From: Funneliformis mosseae
Taxonomy: Eukaryota; Glomeromycota; Glomeromycetes; Glomerales; Glomeraceae
Assembly (NCBI GenBank): GCA_910592005.1
Contig: CAJVPP010000007.1
Coordinates: 1 to 64,000, forward strand
Direction: 5' to 3'
Length of the DNA stretch: 64,000 nucleotides
A model generated the notes under the pieces. The model was given only the letters and a program-made list of their open reading frames with translations, was not told the DNA's origin and did not search any database. Positions 1-10,302 of the stretch are shown in pieces. Within the stretch, counting starts at the first letter, position 1. Every line of letters begins with the position of its first letter. The translations under genes were made by a program, and so were the position numbers.

Positions 1-97
1 AGGTACATTACATGACCGCAGTATTATACAGTCATATGATGTATTCGGTATGAAATAGCCGAAAGATGACGTTCGGAGACTTTTGGCGGGGGTCTGT

Positions 98-345
98 ATA
101 AATATGATGAGGAAATACGAAGCAAAAATTCTCCTATCAATTTTATTTTCTTTTTTATATCACTTATTTCTTCCTCTAACACTCCTTCTTTTCTTCTTAA
201 AAATTCTTCGCGATTAAAGTTATTTTTAGTTGTTTTATTTTCTGTTTTATTTTCTGTTGAAATTGCTGCGATCTTGATTAGGTTATGGAGGGTAACCTTT
301 ATTATAATTATATTTTGTTTTGTGTATAATTTTTAGGTATTTTAT
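98..345 (+). pseudogene. 3' fragment of small membrane-protein gene, copy 3
   Basis: This stretch matches the second exon of the genes at 2440-3000 and 4810-5211. It opens with the same YKYDEE codons and continues into the same hydrophobic segment (FSVE, AAILIRLWR). Relative to copy 1 it carries an extra block of about 85 bp (roughly 117-225), which is in frame and adds a Ser/Phe-rich stretch. It has also lost one G in the run after the RLW codons (near 288), so the last membrane segment is read out of frame. No first exon is seen upstream inside the window. I read it as a broken paralog; the function of the family is unknown. Confidence 0.5.
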
Positions 346-539
346 TGGCGTTGAAGTTGGTATAATATTTAGTCGTGTTTTTTTGAAATGGGCCGAATTA
401 AAGATTAATTTTAAAAATTTAAAATAAATCATTACTGGTCTTATTAATAATAAAGCAATAAATACAAAAAAACGAAATTTTGCCCGTGGTTCATGAAAAA
501 TTTTCTATGCTAACGCCCTGTGTATCTCTATTCTTTCTT

Positions 540-1536
540 GATCTTCTCTTCCACGCGACGCTTCTTGGACGCGGGTTCATCATTAGCTGATACTCTATCC
601 TTTAACAAGCCTGCTATACCCCTAAAATCCTCTTCACGTCCTTGCGCAATTCATTTTGATCATTGAGAGCATCTTCCGTTAGTGAGATTCGATATTCAGT
701 TTTGCTTGTACAGAAAATGCCTTCAGTGCTGTGAAGGATGAAATACCAGTCAGTTGCTATTTACACGAAGATTAAGAAAGTTTAAAGTTAGTATTGCATA
801 AACTTAAAAATAAAAAACATCCCGAAACGGTCTTCCACCTGTCGTGACAATACCATATACATATTCATACTCATAGTCGAATGCCTCGTCCGCCTTCCGC
901 TTTTCTTGAGCATGTTTAAAATTACTTACATCGCATGAATTTTTACATTGCATAAGATTTTGAGCCACTTCTTTGCCGGATGGGTTTGCTTCCCTTCAAT
1001 TATGCAAATTATTTCTTCGAATAAACCATCTATGATTTTTTTTTGATTGCATAATCTACACGATCGGAACTTTCAGCACCAGTTACCGTCATCTGAGGTA
1101 AGATCAGCAAATCTTTAAGAAGACTGAAGGATTGTTGAAATATATTCACAGCGCATAGCCTCGTTGCTGTTAACAACTGGACCATTATTTTTATCCCGCG
1201 AAAAATGCAGAGTTAAAACTCGGAGAATTTCCTCAATTGGGTGGATTCTATAATAGAAATAGATGATTTCAGTATCTCTGAAACAATAAATCATCCAAGC
1301 TTTACACGAAATCTCACCTGGCTTAAATTGTGGAACACATCGCTATTGATGTCATATTTCGCTAATACCTCACTCAAACTCTTATACGAGCGCTTCGTAT
1401 TGTCTTTGAGGGCCTGGACCTTTTTTGCAAGTCTCATAGCTGGTCCCATTTCCAGTCCAGTTTGCATAAAATCTTCCTTACCCATGTCAAGAAAGTCCTG
1501 ATTGACAATTTCTCGGTTACGAAGAACATCGAAGTG
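540..1536 (-). pseudogene. Degenerate SAM-like / PD-(D/E)XK nuclease-like gene
   Basis: Read on the minus strand, the N-terminal part (1536-1291) has a SAM-like helix pattern with GLEMGPAMRLAKK, then SLSEVLAKYDI. The middle (about 1240-960) holds EEILRVL, NSNEAMRCEYISTIL and a nuclease-like core with RVDYAI followed by IIEGK, which fits a D...ExK catalytic pattern. The C-terminal part (about 905-545) has KRKADEAFDYEYEY and GIVTT. A plausible 69-base GT-AG intron lies near 765-833, then WYFIL, STEGIFCTSKTEYRISL, and a Lys/Arg-rich tail. Stops and frameshifts break it near 640, 1100 and 1040. I recognise this architecture from a large lineage-specific family in Rhizophagus. Whether it relates to Crinkler-like REase proteins is inference. 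Confidence 0.6.
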
Positions 1537-1619
1537 TGAGCCATAAATATAATATTTTTATTTTTTAAATTTAGTGAATATAAATTAGACTACTTTGAAA
1601 CGTACTTACCTTCATGTAT

Positions 1620-1868
1620 TTATATACTATATTTCAAATCACAATAAGATCCCATACTGTATATTTGTAATGTAACAATTCCTTTTTTTAAAAAAAATAA
1701 ATTATCTTGAATTTGTTTGTTTAAGCTAATCGGGATATATTTTTGAACTTGAAGTATAGATTCCAAAGAGCTTCCGATTGGATATTCGATCTCTAATTTC
1801 TTCTGACTGAAAGTGATTTCACGAGAATTAGCTTCGGAACAATTTTGCTTTAAAATCGTTTGACCCAA
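1620..1868 (-). CDS. Unknown small ORF, duplicated, copy 1
   Basis: An 82-codon minus-strand frame whose central part (IEYPIGSSLES, then LQVQKYIPISLNKQIQD) is repeated at 4114-4311. Upstream on the minus strand (1945-1869) a further conserved frame reads SDSIFDKFKDLRKV and could be a first exon joined through a GT-AG intron ending in TTTCAG near 1800. I do not recognise a family and see no signal peptide or membrane segment. Conservation of the frame in two copies is the only evidence for coding. Confidence 0.3.
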   Translation of the reverse strand: MGQTILKQNCSEANSREITFSQKKLEIEYPIGSSLESILQVQKYIPISLNKQIQDNLFFLKKGIVTLQIYSMGSYCDLKYSI

Positions 1869-2215
1869 GGACAGATTTCTTTAAACCTTCCTAAGATCTT
1901 TGAATTTGTCAAATATCGAGTCTGATACATCGTGATTCATCAATAGCAAGCAGTATCTTCGAAAGAAAAAAGCAAACGTGACGTGTTTGAAAATTTATTT
2001 AGTCGAAATAATTTTTTTTTTAGGGATTTATATTTTCTTAACATAAAATAGCCATGATTGCATAACAAATGACAATTGCACCAGAAGAATCCTTTTTTTG
2101 GATATTAAACAAGCATCTTATATTGGTTTTCGTTAAAAATTGTAAAATCATATTTACGTCTCTCACGTGAAATTAGTGAAATTTGAACTGCTGAAGTTTA
2201 ATCAAGAAATTCACA

Positions 2216-2318
2216 TCCTTAATATATTAAATCACCCTTAAATATAATAATCATCCTTAATATATTAACCACCCTTGATATATTAATCATCCTTAATATA
2301 TTAATCACCCTTGATTTT
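2216..2318 (+). repeat. Short tandem repeat in promoter of copy 1
   Basis: Five to six imperfect direct repeats of an 18-20 bp unit of the form CCTTAATATATTAATCAT, sitting just upstream of the TATA-like box of the small membrane-protein gene. Copy 2 at 4650-4680 has only about one and a half units, so the array length differs between paralogs. Confidence 0.7.
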
Positions 2319-2330
2319 CAATCTTTCAAC

Positions 2331-2338
2331 TATAAATT
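2331..2338 (+). promoter_or_regulatory. TATA-like box of copy 1
   Basis: TATAAATT about 110 bases before the ATG at 2440. The same box and the following pyrimidine-rich leader (CTCCCTCTG, then ACTTTATATCAAACTTCACAA) are conserved before copy 2, which supports a real promoter. Confidence 0.45.
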
Positions 2339-2439
2339 ACTCCCTCTGCCCACTTTATATCAAACTTCACAAAAACTTCTCTCTCTTTGAGCTTCACCAT
2401 AGTTGTTATTTGAACTTCATTTTATTTGTCATCAACAAA

Positions 2440-3000
2440 ATGCCTCCTCTCCCTGCTGGTCTCATTCTTGATGCCGAAGAACAAATGGCATTTGAACAAA
2501 TGGGCGGACGAAATACAATAACTTTCAATCGTCTTGGGGATAATCAAAGTAGACTTGCTTATATCCAAGCACTCGTCAATACAAAAAAATACTGAAATGG
2601 AAAGATCGGTATGTTTAGTTAAAAAAAGATAAATTTTTATTATAAATTTTCACTAAATCCTTATTAGCGAATTCGTCGCTTCATTTCACGACTTTAGGAG
2701 ATTGAATTTCAGACTATTTCTTTCGTAGCCTATCTTGCTGTCCTTATTTGTTTAACTGTTCTTAAAGTAACCATATATAAATATGATGAAGAAATATTAA
2801 AGATATTTTTGGTTGTTTTAAATTTTATTTTGTTTTCTGTCGAAATTACTGCGATCCTGATTAGGTTATGGAGGGGTAACCTTTATTATAATTATATTTT
2901 TGTTATTGTTTTGTGTATAATTTTAGGTATTTTATTAGCCATTTTATTACCAAATTTTTATAAAGGTTCTCTCAGCAACCATAACAATATTTTACGTTGA
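2440..3000 (+). pseudogene. Small multi-pass membrane protein, copy 1 (one-base frameshift)
   Basis: The start ATG and first residues (MPP, then LILDAEEQMAFEQMGGR, LGDNQS, LAYIQALV) match copy 2. Exon 1 runs to 2608, followed by a GTATGT...TTTAG intron and exon 2 at 2698-3000. Exon 2 gives three hydrophobic segments: AYLAVLICLTVL, ILKIFLVVLNFILFSVEI and YIFVIVLCIILGILLAILL. In exon 1 an A-run near 2580-2590 has one more A than copy 2, which moves the frame into a TGA at 2593. Without that base the product would be about 158 residues. This is either a real inactivating indel or a homopolymer sequencing error. I do not recognise the family. A soluble N-terminus and three C-terminal helices are what can be seen. 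Confidence 0.5.
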
Positions 3001-3169
3001 AGTTGGTATATTATTTAGTCGTATTTTTTTGAAATGGGCCGAATTAAAGATTAACTCTAAAAATTTAAAATAAATCATTACTAGTCTTATTAGTAATAAA
3101 GCAATAAATACAAAGAACGAAATTTTGCCCGTAGTACATGAAAATTTTTCTATGCTAACGCCCTTTATA

Positions 3170-3235
3170 TCTCTATTTTTTCTTGATCTTCTCTTCCACG
3201 CAACGCTTCTTGTTTGAAAAAATTGAATTAAAAAT
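3170..3235 (-). pseudogene. C-terminal scrap of the SAM/nuclease-like gene
   Basis: Matches 525-575 (the Lys/Arg-rich tail coded on the minus strand, CTTGATCTTCTCTTCCACGC in plus orientation) directly after copy 1 of the membrane gene. The match stops abruptly near 3212, where the Asn-Glu-Arg-Leu repeat region begins. Confidence 0.5.
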
Positions 3236-3329
3236 GAATTATGAATGTAAGGAAAGCGACTCTTTATAAACTGGAAATATCAAGATAAGGATCAGAAAAA
3301 TAAAATCTTGCCTTATAATGAACAAGAAG

Positions 3330-3863
3330 ATGAACATTAACGGTTGAATGAATGGTTGAATCAGGAATGATGGATTCGAAAAAGAACCAAATGGTTGTCG
3401 TTGTTAAAGAATCGAAACGAAAATGAAAGGTCGATGGGTCGAAATGAAATTGTACGATATGATGAATTGATAAGTCGGTCAATCGGTCTAAATAGAAGAA
3501 ATGAACGGTTGAATGAACGGTTGAATGAACAATCGGTAGAATGGACAGGTCGATTGATTGTTCTAAATAGAAGGTTAAATGAACGACGGTTTGGTGACTG
3601 GGCAGATCGGTCGAATAAGAAACGATTTGTTGAATGAAAAATTTAATGAAAGGTTATTAGAATGGACAGATCGATCCGTGGGTCAAAATACAAATGAGTG
3701 GTTAAATGAACCGACACTTCGAGATGAAAATGACAAGAAGCTTAATCCTAAAGAAGAATTAGAGTCCTTTTTTACAAATTGGACAAATCGGTGTACCAAA
3801 AAAATCATTTTCTTTGATTTTTATCAGTCAGAACTGTTCAATCACAACAAAGTTGGAGGTTAA
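3330..3863 (+). pseudogene. Asn-Glu-Arg-Leu repeat ORF, frameshifted
   Basis: Plus-strand frames 3395-3637 and 3579-3863 share one repetitive style. Short units such as NERLNERLNE, RRLNERR and LNEKFNERL alternate with W-x2-R motifs (EWTGR, DWADR, EWTDR, NWTNR). The style changes frame around 3600-3620, so one indel separates two halves of what was probably one repeat protein. The DNA shows GGTTGAATGAAC repeated back to back at 3504-3530. No ATG start is obvious (the first frame opens at TTG). The function is unknown. It may be only an expanded minisatellite. Confidence 0.3.
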
Positions 3864-4060
3864 AAGGGTAGTGTTGAAGTAATTGAAAAATATAAAGAGT
3901 TGGGTGTCGTTAAAAAGTTTGAAATTATTGACTTTTATGATTTTGAGCCATAAATATAATAATTTTTTTTTATTAGAATACTTTGAACGTTTTATCTTTA
4001 TGTATTTATGTACTATATTTCAAATAACAATAAACTGCATATTTGTAATGTAACAATTCC

Positions 4061-4104
<44 letters not shown>
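4061..4104. repeat. Poly-T/poly-A run
   Basis: Eleven T followed by about 33 A. It interrupts the second copy of the unknown minus-strand ORF exactly where copy 1 has coding sequence (compare 1680-1715). It could be a retroposed poly-A, slippage expansion or an assembly artefact. Confidence 0.8.
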
Positions 4105-4106
<2 letters not shown>

Positions 4107-4113
4107 TGTTTGT

Positions 4114-4311
4114 TTAAGCTAATCGGGATATATTGTTAACTTGAAGTGTAGATTCCAAAGAGCTTCCGATTGGATATTCGATCTCTAATCTGAAAGTGAT
4201 TTCACGAGAAATAGCTTCGGAACAATTTGCTTTAAAATCGTTTGATCCAAGGGCAGATTTTTTAAACCTTCCTAAGATCTTTGAATTTGTCAAATATCGA
4301 GTCTGATACAT
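4114..4311 (-). pseudogene. Unknown small ORF, duplicated, copy 2 (truncated)
   Basis: This minus-strand frame shares IEYPIGSSLES with 1620-1868 and the same upstream DNA back to about 4330. Its C-terminal half is replaced by the poly-A tract at 4072-4104. The upstream SDSIFDKFKDLRKV frame is also kept here. The family is unknown. Likely a broken copy. Confidence 0.35.
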
Positions 4312-4694
4312 CGTGATTCATCAACAGTAGTATCTTCGAAAGAAAAAAGCAACGTGACGTATATGAAAATTTATTTAGTCGAAATAAATTTAGGGATTTT
4401 ATATTTTCTTAACATGAAATAGCCATTATGCACAACTAAAGACAATTGCATCAGAAGAATCCTTTTTTTGGATATTAAACAAGCATCTTATATTGATTTT
4501 AGTTAAAAATTGTATAATCATATTTACGTCTCTCATTTGAAATTTGAACTTTTGTGAATGAATTGAATCCTTGATGCACATTTCATCTATATTTTCATGC
4601 GTTCCCAGAAAAAAATATTTTGTTATAACAAACACTATTAATAAATACCCTCACCCTTGATATATTCATCACCCTTGATTTTCAATCTTTCAAC

Positions 4695-4700
4695 TATAAA
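4695..4700 (+). promoter_or_regulatory. TATA-like box of copy 2
   Basis: TATAAA about 110 bases before the ATG at 4810, at the same spacing as in copy 1 and followed by the same conserved leader. Confidence 0.45.
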
Positions 4701-4809
4701 TTTCTCCCTCTGCTCACTTTATATCAAACTTCACAAAACTTCTCTTTCTTTGAGCTTCACCATAATATTACTTGAACTTCATTTTATCATTTCTTTTGTC
4801 ATCAATAAA

Positions 4810-5211
4810 ATGCCTCCTAAACCTAGACCTAATCTCCCTGTTGATCTCATTCTTGATGCCGAACAACGAATGGCAGTTGAAGAAATGGGCGGACGAGAAG
4901 CAACTTTCAATCTTCTTGGGGATAATCAAAGTAGTCTTGCTTATATTCAAGCACTCGTCGATAAGAAAAAGACTGAAATGGAAAAATCGGTATGTTTAGT
5001 TAAAAAAGAAATTTTTATTATAAATTTTCACTAAATCCTTTTTAGACATTTCGTCGCTTCATTTCACGACTTTTAGGAAATCGAATTTCAGGCTATTAAT
5101 TTTGTAGCCTATCTTGCTGTTCTTATTTGTTTAACTTTTCTTAAGGCAACAATATATAAATATGATGAGGAAAAATTAAAGTTATTTTTTAGATGTTTTA
5201 AGCAAGCCTGA
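4810..5211 (+). CDS. Small membrane-anchored protein, copy 2
   Basis: Exon 1 is 4810-4989. The intron starts GTATGT and ends TTTTAG, and exon 2 is 5077-5211, giving about 104 residues. The N-terminal 60 residues are hydrophilic (LILDAEQRMAVEEMGGR, LGDNQSSLAYIQALV) and match copy 1 without its frameshift. One hydrophobic segment follows (INFVAYLAVLICLTFLKA), then YKYDEEKLKLFF. The two further membrane segments of copy 1 are missing: after the LKLFF codons the DNA switches to a piece of the SAM/nuclease-like gene and stops at TGA. It is therefore an intact frame with a chimeric 3' end. The function is unknown. Confidence 0.5.
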
Positions 5212-5300
5212 TATAACCCCTAAAATCTTCTTCACGTTCTTGCGCAATTCAGTTTGATCATTGAGAGCAACCATCCGAAAAACCTTGAAGCGCTATCTAC
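5200..5300 (-). pseudogene. Second scrap of the SAM/nuclease-like gene
   Basis: Matches 605-685 (minus-strand codons for the region around NDQNELRKDVKRIL). It forms the end of the duplicated segment and supplies the stop codon of the membrane-protein gene at 4810-5211. Confidence 0.55.
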
Positions 5301-5465
5301 CGGCCAAAAATAGATTTAGTCAAACAAAAGGTTTTATATATATATATTTTAGAATTTTATTGGTTTATATAAAATCAAAACAGAGAAAAAAAAAAATTGT
5401 CTAAGTAAAGAGTACATATTTGTAAAAATCTATCTATTATGGAAAAAAAAAAAATTTATTTTATT

Positions 5466-7233
5466 TTATGTGGGTGCTGATGGTGCATAAGCAGTGAAAG
5501 CAAAGATACCACCAGCAATTAATGCGGAGACTGGAACCGTTAACCCCCTAAAAAAAATGAAAAAAAAAAATTTTAATTCATTTCATTTATTCATAAATTT
5601 AAAACTGATATGAAGTTTTAACTTACCAACTGAAGAAACAAGAAGCCAATAATTTCCAATTGAGAGCTTTCGCATTTCCATTGCATAAACCTATGGCCGC
5701 AGTCGCAATAGTAACGCAATGTGTTGTTGAAATGGGGAGACCAATTTTTGAGGCGGTTAATACAGTCAATGAAGTGCCCAACTCTATAGAGAAACCACGA
5801 GATGGAGAATTATAAATGATTTGGTTCCCAAGAGATCTCATCACATGGTATCCATAAAGGACAAGACCCACATCAATAGCGATACCTCCTAAAGCCAATA
5901 TCCAAATAGGCACAGAGGTAGTTCCTGGTGGTTCAACAACACCAGAATCATAGATTAGATAAATTGTAATTAAGGGTCCGATCGCGTTTGAAACATCATT
6001 TGAACCATGAGAAAATGAGGCGAGTGAAGCGGTGAGAATTTGAAGGAAAGAATATAATTGTTCCGTATTTGGATCGTATTTTACTGCAGCATCATGCAAT
6101 TCTATATTATCATGTGCTTTATAATCTGCTACTTCTTTGCTGATACCTCGAGCAACATAGTTTCCTATAGCTGTAAAAGCTGCCTGAAAGATGTTTTTTG
6201 GGGAATTATTGACGTTTTCTTCAATTACAATTCCTTCTTGTTTTCCATTTTGATCATCGTTGGTGCCCCTTTCAGTATCATTATCATAACGAGGTCCAAT
6301 GAATGGAACAACGAAAATATGGTACCACTTGAGGCCAGTTTCTTTACCAATGATCTTTCTTTTTAAATATTTTGCATAAAAGAAATGACTTAAGACTGAC
6401 ACGATAATCGCGACGCTCCCAACAATAATTGCAACGACATAAGGCTGAAGGTTTTCTAAATTTAAACTTGGATCACCTTTAAAGAGGAGGTAAAAGATGT
6501 TGATGGCTATCGTGAAGGTAATGTAAATTGGGACGGCGATCAAAGCGCGTCGGAAAGAACTGTCTTGATGTACAAGTATCAAATATTTTGCTGTCAAGAA
6601 GAAAGTTGATACTACAACTCCTGCTATTATGGGTGAAATAAACCAAAAGACTATGATCTTTGTGATACCGTTAAAACTCCAGTCAATGGCTAGTGAAGCA
6701 CAAAAATTAATTAGATTTATTTTGAGACGATTAATATCGAAAGTTTTAGTTTATTTTTAATTACCTTTCCAACCAAAAGCAGAGATACCAACACCAGCCA
6801 TAGCACCAACAATTGAATGAGTTGTAGAAACTGGCCATCCTCGGATTGAAGCGAAAATAACCCATAAAGCTGATCCAATTAAGGCGCAAACCATTGCCAA
6901 CTATGTTAAAAGAATAAAAATAAATCAATAATTTTCAAATATAAAAAGATAATGTAATGAAAAGCATACCATAAGCAAATCTGGATTATTTTGAAATAAT
7001 GAAATTTTTATAATTCCTCCACGAATGGTTTCGGATGTGTTTGCACCTAACAAAAAAGCTCCAAAGAATTCGGTGAAGATCGCGATAATGCAAGCTTGTT
7101 TCAGCGTAAGAGTTTTAGATCCAACTGAGCTTGAGAAACTGTTTGCAACATCATTAGCACCGATGCCAAATCCAGCAGCGAACGCAACAATTCCGCCAAT
7201 TATCAAGAGCCAAACATAGCTATGTGGTTCCAT
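5466..7233 (-). CDS. PHO89: PHO89-type sodium/phosphate symporter (PiT family)
   Basis: Four exons on the minus strand: 7233-6970, 6900-6765, 6689-5627 and 5547-5466. All junctions are GT-AG with short introns, giving about 514 residues (yeast Pho89 is 574). The two inverted PiT signature motifs are present: GANDVANSF at residues 25-33 and GSNDVSNAIGPL from residue 362. About ten to twelve hydrophobic segments flank a hydrophilic central loop (residues about 264-345). Family knowledge: these carriers couple Na+ (or H+) to inorganic phosphate uptake at the plasma membrane. In a mycorrhizal fungus this would serve phosphate acquisition or efflux. The start is the first ATG, immediately before the first membrane segment. 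No PHO-box was recognised upstream. An Arg-Gly rich insertion is absent. The frame is clean throughout, so the gene is probably functional. Confidence 0.93.
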
Positions 7234-7907
7234 TGAAAATTTTGTTCAAAAAAAAAGGTTTATTTTTCGCGAAAAATTTAGATGATTGATTTATATCTAT
7301 CTATCTGTTATGGTGCCAAAAAAAAAAAATTTTTTTTTAAAAAGTAATCATCTATAAAAAAAAAATCTGCAGAATTTTGTGAACAATATGAAAAAATTTT
7401 TTTTTTTGTCCTTTTTTGTTTTTGTTTTTGTTCTCGTGGAAAATTTATTTGCAAATTTTTATTTAAAGTTATTGTGAAGCTTTGGACATTTTAGTTCACA
7501 AATCACCATTAAAATATAAAAATTTTAAAGTTTGGATTTAGGCGCAGTGATACCAGCTGTTCAACTTCCAAATGACATCGAAAAAGTAGAACGTCCTTAA
7601 AATAATTTTTTTTTTTGCTGCATCCTTATAAAGTAATTTTGATCAGCATGTGAATTTAAAAAATTTTTTTTAGTTAACTAATTATATTCATTTTCTAACA
7701 TAAAGAAATAATATTATTATTTGAAGAAAAATAATTAAATCGATTCATATATTATCAAAAAAAAAAAAAAAATTTAATCGATATTAGAAATATATTTTTT
7801 TTATTATTAAAATATAAAGTGTATCTAAGTTTTTTTTATTAATATTTTTAACTAGGAAACGGGAACCGTTGTTAAGTCCGGAACGATCTTAACTAAAAAA
7901 ATTCATA
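7234..7907. other. Upstream region of the phosphate symporter
   Basis: AT-rich non-coding DNA with several T-run/A-run palindromes (for example 7320-7345 and 7385-7405). It must hold the symporter promoter, but I could not pick out a specific box. Confidence 0.5.
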
Positions 7908-8399
7908 CAGTCGACCCTCTCTACAATCACACCTTATATAATCACACCCTCTTTATAAGCACACTATATTTTAGTTCCGATTTTTTAAAATATAAATCCC
8001 CTCTTTATAATCACATATTAATTATAATCACTATCACACCAATTATTAAACCGATATTATTAGTTAATATAATAAAATTTCCCTTTATATAGTCACATTA
8101 TCACGTGATAAGATGTAGATAATACAACTAAAAATATTATACGCGTTTTTATTTTTGATTAATAGAGAAAATGATATGCGCGTTTTATCTTCTTTTGGAT
8201 TAATTTGGGTTGATAATCTTATAATCAATCTTTTTTTTAAAAAATCCTTTAATTTTTTTCTTTTCAACTTTTTGCTTTGAAATTAAATATTTTTAACAAA
8301 AATACATTTTACACTCTTTACACTCTTTTTTATAATATTTCTAATTAATTTCAAATAAATCAAAAAGAACTTGTATCTCTATCAGTATTAATGTAAAAA

Positions 8400-10160
8400 A
8401 AGAAATATGTGAATATATGTCAGCTAATCCTCATATAAAACAAGATGTTGTTGCATCATATTTTAATGAAAAATATAGTAGTAAAAATATAAATAGAACA
8501 ACTATTACAAAAATATGGTAAGAGCGTGAAAATAGCTAGTTGTTGAGTCAAGTTCACAAAATTTACATAAATTTCATTATTATACTATCCAATTTTCTGA
8601 ACTTGATAAAATTTTACAAATTTGGATATTTTAAGTAGTTGCAGCTGGACTTTCTCTAACAGATTTAATTTTACAATAAAAAGGAATAGAACTTGCATAA
8701 ATGTTAAATATTAGAAAAAATCAATTAAAATTTACTAATAGATAGGTGTAGAGATGTAAACAAAGAAATGAACTTTAAAGATATAATTTTTCTGCTAAAT
8801 CAAATAGTGTTTTACTTACAACACTTCCAAAGAAAGATTATGTTTACATATATTTTTGTTATTATATAATAAAGAAGATATTTATAATGCTGATGAAACT
8901 GATTTTTTTTTTAAATAGAACTAAACCAAATACTTAGTACAGAAACTATAGTAAGTCGTAAGAAGATGAGATTTATTTATAATAAACTTAAAAAATTTTA
9001 TTGGTTATAAATTTTTTAAATAAATTTATTTAATTAATTTTATAGGATAAAACCCAAATGTCTATACTTTTTTATGCAAATATAATAGGTTCTCATAAGC
9101 TTCGTCCTCTTGTAATTAGAAAATCTCTTAATTCTTGATATTTTAAAAATCTTAACATATCAAACACTTCCTGTTACTTATCAAGCTAATTCTAAAGTAT
9201 GAATAAGATCTGATATATTTGTTGAATAGATAAAAGATTTAGATTATTATTTTTGAATAATGGAAAGAAAAATTTTACTTCTTGTTAACAATGTTAGATC
9301 TCATTTTAATCCAAAAATTTTTGAAGAGGATAATACTATCAAAAATGAATCTAATGATAAGAAAGGATCTAGTTATGAAGATCAAAGAAAAAAAATAAAA
9401 AAAACAAAAAAAAAAAGTAAAAAAATATCTAATATTACTCTTATAAATATTAAACTTGTTTACCTTTTACAAAATATTATCACGCATTTGTAACCTATAG
9501 ATGCTAATATTATCTATAGCTTTAAAGTAAAGTATAAATAAGAGTTTTATAAAGATTTAATTCGTAAATTTAATTCTAGGATAAATCATATAAAGTAAGT
9601 TATAAAAATCTATAATTATTTTTTTTATTTTAAATAAATATAAATTAATTCTATTTATTTATTTATTTATTTAGTAATAAGTTAAATATTAAAAAAGCAA
9701 TAGATTATATTGCTGAGGTTTAGAATAATAATGTTACTTTAACAACTATTTAAAATTGTTAGATGAAAATGGGTATACTTTCATCTAATAATGAATTTGT
9801 TAATGATGATATAAAAGAGCAAGATAATGAGAAAATTGCTAGTCTTTGTAATGCTTTATCAAATGCAGAAGGAATACAAGAATATTTTCAAATAATTGAT
9901 CAAAATATATTAATTGAAGAATTTCTTACTGATAAACAAATAATTAATATGGTATTAACTAAAGAAAAAGAAGAAAATGATATTAAAGAAGAGAAAAAAG
10001 TTCCTTCTATTTTAGTTAACAAAACTATTGATAGATTAAAAATATTTATAAATTATTTTGAATAACAAAATAATTCTATGTATAATATTGAAGATTTAAA
10101 AATATTTTGAAAGTATTTGCAAATAGCTAAAGTAGAAGATTTTAATTCTAAAAAATAAAG
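8400..10160 (+). pseudogene. Pogo transposase pseudogene (CENP-B HTH, DDE_1)
   Basis: Several frames are interrupted by many stops. Near 8400-8520 EICEYMSANPHIKQDVVASY, then NRTTITKIW, is the CENP-B-type helix-turn-helix. Near 8630-8760 there is a second DNA-binding part. At 9260-9310 KILLLVNNVRSHF matches the DDE_1 catalytic block normally read as LLVDNAPSHF, with the key D replaced by N. At 9680-10065 a C-terminal acidic tail follows a probable intron at about 9597-9675. The same domain order is seen in element B (54750-57355). Clearly inactive. Confidence 0.7.
9651..9674. repeat. TTTA microsatellite
   Basis: Six tandem TTTA units in the probable intron of the pogo A transposase relic. Confidence 0.8.
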
Positions 10161-10273
10161 TACTATTAATATATACTATGAAAGATAAATTTATAATAAT
10201 AATTTTAACAATTAGTAGTTATAATAGTTAGTAAAAAAATTATAGTTGATAATCTAATTTTATTAAAATAAAG

Positions 10274-10302
10274 CTCTCTCTCTCTCTCTCTCTCTTTCTC
10301 TG
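10274..10302. repeat. CT microsatellite
   Basis: About eleven CT dinucleotides with one interruption, inside pogo element A downstream of the transposase relic. Confidence 0.9.

Noticed and set aside
6058..6366. 102-codon plus-strand ORF
   Set aside because: Lies antisense to exon 3 of the PHO89-type symporter and has no independent coding character.
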